Positions 35,583 through 45,305 of a DNA stretch of 64,000 nucleotides are shown one piece after another. The number at the start of each line of letters is the position of its first letter. Position 1 is the first letter of the stretch. Below the pieces are notes generated by a model. The model saw only the letters and a program-made list of their open reading frames with translations, was not told the DNA's origin and did not search any database. The stretch covers positions 310,001 to 374,000 of the forward strand of contig WHVD01000057.1 of NCBI GenBank assembly GCA_015178975.1, in the 5' to 3' direction. Made by a program: the position numbers and the translations under genes. The DNA comes from Hysterangium stoloniferum (taxonomy: Eukaryota; Basidiomycota; Agaricomycetes; Hysterangiales; Hysterangiaceae).

Positions 35583-36119
35583 ACTGGAAATCCCACCAGA
35601 TTCTGGGCACTAACTTATATGCACCTGCACCCTACATGCATTAATTATCAGTTTATGGGAAAACCTGTCACGATTCGGACTTTGCTCTGCTCTGTTCCAT
35701 TCCTAACACCAAGTTTGGTGTTTATTTATCTCATTTTATGTTTGCTAGTTTAGTTTTCATTATTACTGGATTTGGTATGTTATTCATTCCACAGTCTATA
35801 TAGTCTGGCAGATGTTGTACATATAATCCAGTCAGAAAATCAGCTTAGATTCTCCCCAGTAATCTTAGTATATTTTCCACTCTATTCTCCTCTTTGAAAC
35901 AGACCGCTCTTACTTGTCAGAGCCCACAGGCTCCAACCCATCTATTGCTCGACCTCTGACTTATCTATCTCGACTCCCCAACCTTTCAACCCACAAATCC
36001 TGCCTGGACTCCCCAGGATTCCCATCTGCCTGTTTGAAATTGGACAAGATGATCTTGTTAGGGCGCAGCCTATAAGCTGAAGCCAAGTCCTACACAGGTT
36101 TCTCCAGAAACCCTCCGTG
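35583..36119 (+). repeat. Dispersed repeat R, short copy (537 bp)
   Basis: Matches, in inverted orientation, the insertion at 37723-38758. Shared landmarks are the ends (actgg..atccc and ccgtg), agattctgggcactaac, ttagattctccccagtaat, and the block ggcttcagcttatag read on the other strand. It is flanked by tatg on both sides (35579-35582 and 36120-36123), a possible 4-bp target duplication. It holds only about one unit of the minisatellite seen in the other copy. The family is not recognised. Confidence 0.65.
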
Positions 36120-36726
36120 TATGCAACTTAACAGATTGTTGAAATACAATGCCATCACATAAGCTCCAAATATGGAAATACTACAAATATATATACAGGA
36201 GACTCATTGGAAGGGTTTTTTTGCTGGCAGCCTCAATAACAATTAAGTACTTATAGTCATGTGACCTTGTTGATTGTTTACCTCCAACTGGGTCCTATCA
36301 ACAAAATCACATGATGTCACATGACCACATTGTGCTGGAGTGTTAGGACCAGGAAACCTGCTAGGACCCAGAACCTATCCTATATGCACTCAACTCTCTA
36401 TATCATATGAACTGTTATGACCTGTTCCCGAATACTTCAATCTTCCATAATTATCTGACTTTCTGCCCCAACTCTCCAACCTGACTTTCCAACCTGACTT
36501 CTGACTATGAAACATTTATAGTTCCCATACTTCTGAATCTTATCCTTGTTCTACATTTGGTAACTTGTCAGTTGACAAGTATTCACTCGTTTGTTTGTTG
36601 TATTCCCATTTCAGAATACTTACCTTAATCTGTCTTATTATGATCCTAGTTTGTAGTACAATAATGAAAGAACTTATACATATTAGTTTCTGTGAATTTG
36701 TACTTTACCTTAGATCTGATATTAAC
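36120..36726. repeat. Decayed repeat sequence
   Basis: AT-rich, CpG-poor sequence without a supported reading frame, lying between repeat R and the gypsy relic. Probably further decayed element DNA. Confidence 0.4.
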
Positions 36727-37154
36727 TTAGTTTCTTATTCCTTCCTTCTTTCTGTACACTCGATATTCAGAACTCTCCAGAACTCTGAATATCTGTAATC
36801 TTCTGGTGTAAATCCCATCTCTGGAATTAAGGACATTCTGAGTGTTTGTGTAGAGGTGCAGCACATAAGCTGAAGCCAATGTCCTGACCCTATCCTGAGG
36901 TTTCCAAGTTCCTGGACATTTCCCAATAGTTCTGGAATAAGTTCCTGACATGACACTTAACAGTGGATGAGTAGCCAACCTACTTGACCTTCTCATCACC
37001 TCTTTTAACCCTATAGCTGCCAACCCTGTATACAGTGGTGTTGACACACTGTTGAGGCTGCCCACTCCCAGAATGTAGTTCAAACAGCTTTCTTCATCAT
37101 CCATATCTGGGACTTCTGTTACATACTCAGATTCAGCCTGAACAGTTCCCAAGG

Positions 37155-37654
37155 GCTCATGTCACGAACGTACAAACTCAAATTTCGATAATATTCAATT
37201 TAATATTTCTTCGACATTTCTTCGACATTCCTTTGACTTTCTGACTCGATTTTCGACTCGACTTCTGATTCGACTATTCTTCAACAATATCTTCAACAAT
37301 CTCGAATATCTTCGACTTGTCTCAGGTTGATGTCATTGATGATTTCATTTTGATATCATATTATCATCATAGGTAAATGATATATAGTATATAAGGGCAA
37401 TGATAGGAACAAAGGAAGTCAGTCAGAAAACCTGTATTATATTATATTATTACTGTATTACATAATCATCGAACTTTTCCGAGTCCTTCTTTGACTTATT
37501 TATTCATGAGCCTCTGTGTCCTATCTTCGCCTCGTACTTTATCAACAGGACGAATTAATACTTCGTCGAATGAGGCATCTTTATTCAATATTGTTGAATA
37601 TTCTTCGATTGTTTATTCGACTTTATTGAGTAAAATTCGATTCGTGACAGCTCA
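37155..37654. mobile_element. Solo LTR (490 bp) with 5-bp target duplication
   Basis: The element spans 37160-37649. It starts tgtcacgaa and ends ttcgtgaca, a 9-bp perfect terminal inverted repeat with the TG...CA ends of LTRs. The 5-bp sequence gctca flanks it on both sides (37155-37159 and 37650-37654), a textbook integrase target duplication. It interrupts the gypsy pol exactly inside the DALSRIYSDEP region, which reads through if the LTR and one gctca are skipped. No internal coding sequence. It is probably left by LTR-LTR recombination of a full element. Confidence 0.88.
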
Positions 37655-37722
37655 TCACTATAGATTCTTGAAAGTGCATCAGCAAAGGTATTGGACTTCC
37701 CAGGGATATTGTTAGGTATGTA

Positions 37723-38758
37723 CACGGTGGGTTTCCAGAGAAACCTGCGGGATATCTGGTAGGACTTGGCTTCAGCTTATAGACTGCGCCCTCGCGAGAT
37801 CGTGTTGTCCAATTTCAGACAGGTGGATGGGAATCCCGGGGAGTCCAGGCAGGGTTCATGGGTTGAGGGGTCATGGGTTGGAGGTTGTGGGTTGAGAGGT
37901 TGTGGGTTGAGAGGTTGTGGGTTGAGAGGTTGTGGGTTGAGAGGTTGTGGGTTGAGAGGTTGTGGGTTGAGAGGTTGTGGGTTGAGAGGTTGTGGGTTGA
38001 GAGGTTGTGGGTTGAGAGGTTGTGGGTTGAGAGGTTGTGGGTTGAGAGGTTGTGGGTTGAGAGGTTGTGGGTTGAGAGGTTGTGGGTTGAGAGGTTGTGG
38101 GTTGAGAGGTTGTGGGTTGAGAGGTTGTGGGTTGAGAGGTTGTGAGTCGAGATAGATATGCCGGAGCCCATGGGCTCTGACTAGCGTGAGCAGTGTAATT
38201 CAAGTAGGAGTTTAGAGCAGAAAATGTATTAGATTACTGGGGGGAATCTAAGCCGATTTTCTGACTGGATTGTATGTACAACATCTGCCAGACTATATAG
38301 ACTGTGGAATGAATGACATACCAAATCCAGTAATAATGAAATGAAACTAGCAAAACATAAAACGGGAATAGTAACACCAAATTTGGTGTTAGGAACAGGA
38401 CGGAATGGAGCGGAGTCCGAATTGTGACAAGTCATAAACCATAACAGGAAATGGAGCGGGAGCAGAGTCCAAATCATGACAGGTCATTTGACTAAAATGG
38501 GAATGGGGCTCTGTTAGAGGGATGATGGGTTTTCCGAACAGGGTCCTGTGACTGATGCATGGGACAAGGTCAGACATAGACAGGGGCAGAGTCCGAGTCC
38601 GAAGGGTATTCCAGTGACTGAACACAACATAACGAAGTCGAACATAGACAAGCCTGATGCACAGAGTCTGGTGGGAATTCCAGTAAACTGACAATGGGTG
38701 CGTATAGGGTGCGGGTGCGTATAAGTTAGTGCCCAGAGTCTGGCAGGAATTCTGGCAG
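37723..38758 (-). mobile_element. Repeat R, long copy with expanded minisatellite (1,036 bp)
   Basis: Interrupts the gypsy pol between FELHYI and PNNIPGK. Flanks are atgta (37718-37722) and atata (38759-38763), which could be a target duplication with one substitution. Its outer parts match the inverted copy at 35583-36119. It is longer for two reasons: an 18-unit minisatellite at 37873-38147, and a partial internal duplication at 38390-38660 (repeats of gtccaaatcatgac, gagtctggtgggaattccag). Tracts such as gtgttaggaacagga and attactggggggaatctaa are shared with the short copy. No protein coding is evident. Confidence 0.65.
37873..38147 (+). repeat. 15-bp minisatellite, about 18 near-identical units
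   Basis: The unit gttgagaggttgtgg repeats about 18 times without visible variation until the last unit (ttgtgagtcgag). G and T fill almost all of the top strand. It is preceded by degenerate units (catgggttgaggggtcatgggttgga split over 37857-37880). Because 15 is a multiple of three, every frame on both strands stays open and gives repetitive peptides (LWVER, QPTTS, NLSTH), which are artefacts. The inverted repeat-R copy has only about one corresponding unit (near 35980-36000), so the array expanded after the copies separated. Confidence 0.9.
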
Positions 38759-40044
38759 ATATAGTGAAGCTCAAAGTTGAATTCATTTAGAAGGTCCAGC
38801 CAACATGTCTGCCTTGGAGTCAAGTTCTTCTGTGTAAGTATGTATTTTATACCCTTATGATCAGTACAGATTCGAAATTTCACACCCAATAGCTATGACT
38901 AAAACCATTTCAATGATTCCACAATTACTGACAACCCCTGTTTGTGAATAGGATAGTCCTGTTGAGGGGAGTTGAACTTCCCTGACCAGAAAGATACCAC
39001 AGCAGTGGTGCTAAGATCTTCCCCTTGACTCAGAACACCACTTGCACCTGTTAAACAAGTGTCTGTTACCAAATTAATGGTTGGGTGACCTGGTGAGTAG
39101 TCCAATGCAATTTTATAGCTGTCATGATACCTGAATGATATGCTTAATGTCTTCAAAGGCACACTGCTCAGTTGTATCCCAATGCCACTGCCTGTTTACT
39201 CCAGTCTGGGCTGCTAAAATGGCTATTGGGATTTGAACCCCTTCACAATTATTAGCAAGGTATCCCACTGCCCCCAGAAACCTGTCCAGAAGTAGCTTAT
39301 TTGTTGGGATTTTCCAGTTGCCCACTGTGTCTACCTTATGTGGGTCCATTTTGATACCTTTGTCATTAATCACATGTCCTAATACTTGTAGTTCTGAAGT
39401 GAACAGGTGCATTTTATTGACAGCCAGATACAATTTCTCCTGATGGGGCACCTCAAATACAGTGTGTCATGATCACTAATGGAGTCAGAATATATGACAA
39501 TATCACCAAGTATATGTCCATAAAGACACCTGTGAGGTATCAGCATTATCTCATAATGTTCTCTTAATTTTCTTTGAATTACTTAATATTTTCTCGAATT
39601 TTTATTGTATTTTTTACTATGTTTATTGTGAAAAATAGGCCTTATTCCTTTTAACTTCACATAAATAATAGCATATATGGACTCATATTATGCTATTATT
39701 ACTTAATTAATTTATTATAATTTTTAACTAATTATTTATATTTTATCTACTTAGTTATTGCTTTTCGGCACCTTGCTGCAGCTTGTTTGCACATTTTGAA
39801 GTCATGTGACCTATTAGATAAGCCTCCGGTGTCGGGATGTCACACAGGTCATGGATGTGACTACCTGAGTCATTAATTGATTCCGCCGACTCATTGTTTG
39901 CTTCCGTCCCAGGACTGTGGCCTTGAACCTTCATGTGATAAAGGTTAAATAATGAGTAGAATATGAGGTCATTATGATCTAACTAGTGACCTCATAAACT
40001 AAATAATTAGCTAATCATTTAGTTATCAAAATGTATATAAGGAG

Positions 40045-40444
40045 TATTACAAATATAGTATCTCAGTCGACACGAAGATTGTAAATCGACTGATATAAAA
40101 GATCGAACCTATTACAAATATAGTATCTACCACACAATCGTTAGCATGCTAGTGCGTGAAAGAAAAGAAACATATTTAGTAACGTACCTCAGTCGACACG
40201 AAGATTGTAAATCAACTGAGGAACATACATTGGTAGTGCTCGTATTTATGTGGATGCGAACAATGAATCCCATGGCACAAAAGAGACAGTAGGACAATGG
40301 GATTGTAACAATAGGAAACGGACAAAAAGAAATATTTACGGTTCGTGGTCAAAGTGTTATTGTTGTTTGTGACATCGTGTTTATCCTCGTGTTTATTCAG
40401 GGCATGCGTATATTCAGGGCATGCGTAAGACACAGTTCATAACA
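40045..40444 (-). repeat. 3' LTR of the copia element
   Basis: Matches 44906-45305 base for base except about five sites, four of which are CpG in one copy and TpG or CpA in the other. It holds an internal direct repeat of ctcagtcgacacgaagattg. In element orientation it starts TGTTATGA, and the gag-pol stop codon (40437-40439) lies within its first eight bases. Confidence 0.92.
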
Positions 40445-43400
40445 CTCCCCCTGGCTGAGCATGCCCTTCAGGATTACATAGACGGAGGCCGATGCATTGT
40501 TTAATATGTGTTGTGCGGGGAAGTGGTTTGGTGAACATATCTGCAAGGTTGTCAATGGATGCGACGTGTTTGACTTGGATGTCGCCATCACTAACTCGCT
40601 CGTGAATGTAGTGGTACCGTATGTCAATATGCTTAACGTGGTTGTTATGTTTAGCATTTTTCGTTAGGGATACTGCGCCTGCATTATCATTCCACAAGAG
40701 TGCAGGTGGTGGCTGTGGATACCCTACTTCTTCCATTGCTGAATACATCCATAAAATTTGTTTCATTGCCCTGGTAAGCGCCATGTATTCGGCCTCTGTA
40801 GTTGAAAGGGCAACAGTTGGTTGATACTGAGTTCCCCATGCCATTGGGCCACCTGCCTGAATGAAAACATGTCCTGAGCATGAGCGCCGGTTGTCAAGGT
40901 CCCCACCATAATCGGCATCTACGTAACCTATTGGTTTGAGGTCTCTGTGTTTTCCACCATATGTTATTTTGTATTCGAGGGTACCTTTTATATACCGTAG
41001 TACATGCGTGAGGGCATTCCAGTGAGCAGGGCCTGGGTTGGATGCATATTTGCTGAGTGTAGATATACTGTAAGATAAATCTGGTCGTGTTGCTATCTGA
41101 GCATACATAATAGACCCCAGTAGTTCCCGGTAAGGTTTATTGGCCATAAACGAACGATCTTCTTGTGTTTTTGGTCCCATATCCTGCGTGAGTACGACGC
41201 CTGGAGGTAGTGGTGTTCCCCGTGGGTTACAATTGGCCATTCCGAATCTGTCAAGAATTCGCTCCAGATATGCCCGTTGTGAGATGCTAATAGTTCCCAT
41301 CATTCTATCCCTGTCAATGCGTATTCCCAAGACCAAATTGGCGTCTCCCAAGTCCTTTGTTTTGTAGGTCCATCCTAGTTCCTCTTTTGCACGCTCAGCC
41401 TCCTCTTTGGAGGATGAGACTCCGGTTGTGTCATCTGTGTAGGTGCTTGTTATCGTGATGTTGCCATTTGCATGTCGTGATCATACTGCTGGGTCTGCCA
41501 TAGATCTGTAGTATCCTAATTCACCCATTTCTGTATTCAATGCCTCAGCCCAATTGTATGCACCGTCCATTGTCCCATATAAAGTTTTGTTAAGACGCCC
41601 CACTTTACCCTCAACTTTTGCACCATCTGGGAGCTCGATATATGTGATCGTTTGTGGGTGTGAATTGAGATACGCAGCGACGTAGTCTATCTGCCATGCT
41701 TCCATGTCTCGGGCAGCAGTGATTGCAAGATTCATGCGAAGGGATTCATAGTGGACAACTGATGCATATGTCTCGAAGAAGTCGACGCCAGGAATTTGAG
41801 TGAAGCCTTTTTCCACCAGGCGGGCCTTGCGTGCTACTAGATTTCCATCTGCGTTATACTTGTTAGCAAATGTCCATCGGGTTTTCATCAAACGAACGTC
41901 AGCTGGGGGTTCAATAACCTCCCATACGTCACGTTCCTTCATCATATCCAGTTCTTTGGCAATTGGACCGGCCCAGATATCGGGACGTGTCATTGCTTCA
42001 GCATATGAATTGGGAAGCCAGTAGTTGCTTGGGTCTGGAAGCTCGTCTGTGGTAGTGGCAAAGATTCTAACACTGTTGATATTGGCCGACGATCCAGTAT
42101 TCATCGCCCAATCCTCACCTGCCTCCCTCACTGCATGCTCCATTTGTTCTGACTCTTTCGACTCAAGTATTGCTCGTGTTGGCACATGATGGCACATAGA
42201 CCGACGAGGTAAGGCAGGTTCTGGGGCCACCAGTGAAGGGACATTTCCATTGGAGTTAGATGCATTCTCGTCGGGGATGGTAGTTGTGGCGTTTTCTGCC
42301 ATCAGTGGTGTGGGAAACTCACTTATATCTTCCTGTGATAACAGTGGTATTGTCTTCTGACTGAGTCCCTCCTCGAAGATAACATCCCTTGAGCGGATGA
42401 TCCGCCGCATTTCAGTGTCATATAGTTGGTAGGCATCTCGTCCAAAATATCCGACTAGAAGGCATTTAATTGAGCGGGGTTCCAGTTTGCTAAGGCCATT
42501 TCCAGCCTCAGTTGGAATCTTGGCGTATGCGATGCAACCAAATGGTCGGAGATGGGAGACATTGGGTTTTAGGTCATGCCATAGTTCGAATGGGACAAGA
42601 TTCTTTAGGTAGATAACAGTGGACGCAACCTCACTCCACATAGATGGAGGTAAGTTTGATTCGTGTAATAAGACACGTACTCGTTCAATGATTGTGCGAT
42701 GTGCTCGTTCGACTACCCCATTAGATTCTGACGAGTGTGCTGTAGTGGTTTCATGTACAATTCCCTGCTCTGCAAGGAAATTGTCCCAAATCGCATTGCA
42801 AAATTCTCCCCCTCCATCAGTACGTATACAACGGACCTTTTGCCCTGTTTGTCTCTCCGTTAAAGCAAGATTGCGTTTCATGGCTTCTAGGGTAGTTTCA
42901 GCCCGCTTGTCTGCCAGGAAGTATCCCTCCATGTAACCTGAGAATCCATCAACAATCGGCATCATGTATAGTTTGCCACCAATTGATTCCACACGTGATG
43001 GTCCCCACAAGTCGATGTAAATTCATTCTCCAATCCCCTTTTCACGTTGGTCATTGGATAAAAAGGGCCGTCACGTGTGCTTCCCCATGATGCAGTTTTC
43101 GCACATGCCGGGTCTTGGGTTTGTTGTGGTAATGTTTAATCCATTGACGACTTTATCCTTATCCATCTGCTCAATAGTCTGGTAAGCAATATGCCCCAGT
43201 CGGCGGTGCCAAGTATCGATATCGGTGGGCTTGATATGTGATTGCGTTGCATATATCGTAACAACATTTTTTGCCTTTAATGCGTTGTTGACTTCACTAA
43301 CTGGTACATTAGTATTTTGCATGGTGGGTATTATGCCGGCTGCAGGATACAGGTCGATTTCGTACATGGTCCCCACACCCTGCCCATACATAAATGGCTG

Positions 43401-44657
43401 GTTGTTTTTGTCAAGGAAAGTAACGCTTCCCCCTCCGAAGATGGAAAAACAACCCGCCTTATCGAGACGGCCTATGGATATTAGATTATGGGACAGGTCC
43501 GGGGTATGTAGTGCCTTTTCGAAAGCAATGTCGACTCTTTTTCCGTTGAATATGACTCCCTTCCTCACAGTGCCGGTCCCACATATATTGAAGGTGCCTC
43601 CTGTTGTAGCAGTTGTACCGCTCTTCCCGTTGAATGATTCGTATGTAAAGAAATCATTGATATTGACGAAGCAGTGGTCGCTGGCAGCTGAGTCTGCATA
43701 AGTGATGACGTGGGGTTTGTGTGCTATTGTAGGTTGCGACTGTGTCACGAGGGCATAAAAGCTTCTATCTTGATTGGCATCGGTGACTGAGCTTGTGGGT
43801 ACAATTGCGATATTGGCCGTAGATGGTTTTGGCGTAGACGACTCAGTCACATTGTCTCCACTAGTGGCGTTGCCCTTTCTTTTCCACCAAGCCAGGTACT
43901 GGCCCTCCATTCCCCCTCCTGGCTTGAAGCATCTGTCGATTGTATGCCCAACCTTTTTGCATACCGGGTTTGAGCAAACCAGTGAACTTCGTGTTTTAGT
44001 GGCAAGGGCCTGAGCTGTTTGGGGTGACGTTTTTCTGTGGCGCGCCAATGTTGCGTCATGCATGGTGAGTCTGGCAATAACATCTGCAGACGTCTTTTGC
44101 TCGTATAATGTACTAACGTAAATTGACCATTCACTCGGCATTGAGCCGAGAATAATTGTGCGGAATTCAGGGTCATTGATGTTGCTGCCTTGCCCGGTTG
44201 CCTTTTCCCAAGCTTCTCGGAGGGTGGCGAAGTGTGCATGTAAATCCGCTCCATCAATATGTCATATCGAATGTAATGCATTCTCAGCATTCAAACGACC
44301 AATATCAGAGACGGCATCATAGATTGTAGTGAGTGCCTGCCATGCCGCTGCGGCCGTCTGGGTTGATTTAATCCCGAAACCAAGAGGGTTCTTGATATTT
44401 AGTGCTATTATACTCTTCACATATGCATCACGCTGCGCCCATTCGTCTGGTGTCGGTGTCATTGATCCCCAGTAGCTTGTCATAGTTGGAACTGGTGCGG
44501 TCGGCGAAGATGATGGTTTCGCGATAGATCCAGTGAGGTATCCATGCACGCCGCGAGCATTTGCAGCAGAGAGTATCATTTCCTTCCAAGAATACCACCG
44601 CATTCCGTCAAAGCGTTCATCAGCGGAAAGTTGGAAGAGTGCCGGTTGTGTGGTCAT
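40437..44657 (-). pseudogene. Copia gag-pol polyprotein with four in-frame TGA codons
   Basis: One continuous reading frame of 1,407 codons (ATG at 44657, stop at 40437-40439). Domains in order: gag (ERFDGMRWYSWKEMILSAA), zinc knuckle C-x4-C-x4-H-x4-C (CSNPVCKKVGHTIDRC), aspartic protease (YADSAASDHCF, with Ala at the usual Gly of DSG), and GAG-pre-integrase (WHRRLGHIAYQT, CENCIMGKHT). Next come the integrase core (VDGFSGYMEGYF, IRTDGGGEF, HSSESNGVVERAHRT), reverse transcriptase (KARLVEKGFTQIPGVDF, YTDDTTG) and RNase H (GYVDADYGGDL, ALSTTEAEYMAL, KHIDIRYHYIHE, DMFTKPLP). TGA codons interrupt it at 44262-44264, 43071-43073, 43023-43025 and 41481-41483. No frameshift is present. Each stop replaces a position where Arg (CGA) is expected, so the damage is C-to-T only. 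As it stands the polyprotein cannot be made in full. Confidence 0.92.
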
Positions 44658-44905
44658 GTTAAATTGTTTAGAAAAAACTTTAGTTCGGTGTCGATTGTTA
44701 TTTCGGTTTGACGATCGGTGCAACACACTACTTTTCACTAGGTGTGGTGGCAAATGTGCGGGTCAGGTTCAATTTGGGTTCGGGTTCGGGGTCAGCTAAT
44801 TGATTGTAACTGAGTTGGGGTCAGTGTCGGTTCGGGGTTCAGGAGTTCGGTTCGAATAATCAAAAGTTTGGTTCGGTTCAGCAACGTGGGTCGGGGCCCA
44901 TAACC

Positions 44906-45305
44906 TATTACAAATATAGTATCTCAGTCGACACGAAGATTGTAAATCGACTGATATAAAAGATCGAACCTATTACAAATATAGTATCTACCACACAATC
45001 GTTAGCATGCTAGTGCGTGAAAGAAAAGAAACATATTTAGTAACGTACCTCAGTCGACACGAAGATTGTAAATCGACTGAGGAACATACATTGGTAGTGC
45101 TCGTATTTATGTGGATGCGAACAATGAATCCAATGGCACAAAAGAGACGGTAGGACAATGGGATTGTAACAATAGGAAACGGACAAAAAGAAATATTTAC
45201 AGTTCATGGTCAAAGTGTTATTGTTGTTTGTGACATCGTGTTTATCCTCGTGTTTATTCAGGGCATGCGTATATTCAGGGCATGCGTAAGACACAGTTCA
45301 TAACA
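44906..45305 (-). repeat. 5' LTR of the copia element
   Basis: Partner of the LTR at 40045-40444, same length and about 98.7 percent identical by my count. It lies upstream of gag in element orientation and would carry the promoter. Confidence 0.92.

Larger units (their letters stand above)
40045..45305 (-). mobile_element. Ty1/copia retrotransposon, full length, young
   Basis: A 5,261-bp element on the minus strand with two 400-bp LTRs (40045-40444 and 44906-45305) that differ at only about five positions. A 5-bp duplication aggag flanks it (40040-40044 and 45306-45310). A purine tract (aggggga core, about 40445-40452 read on the minus strand) directly precedes the 3' LTR. The inferred primer-binding site region, starting ggttatgggccc, follows the 5' LTR. 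The gag-pol frame fills most of the interior. The LTR similarity implies recent insertion. Confidence 0.93.

Noticed and set aside
37873..38147. CRISPR-like array
   Set aside because: Units are contiguous with no spacers, and the genome is fungal.
37815..38203. Long open frames encoding LWVER, QPTTS or NLSTH repeats
   Set aside because: They arise because a 15-bp minisatellite is a multiple of three; all frames are open and none has a gene context.
43225..43701. 158-codon plus-strand frame inside the copia element
   Set aside because: Antisense of the protease/pre-integrase region of gag-pol.
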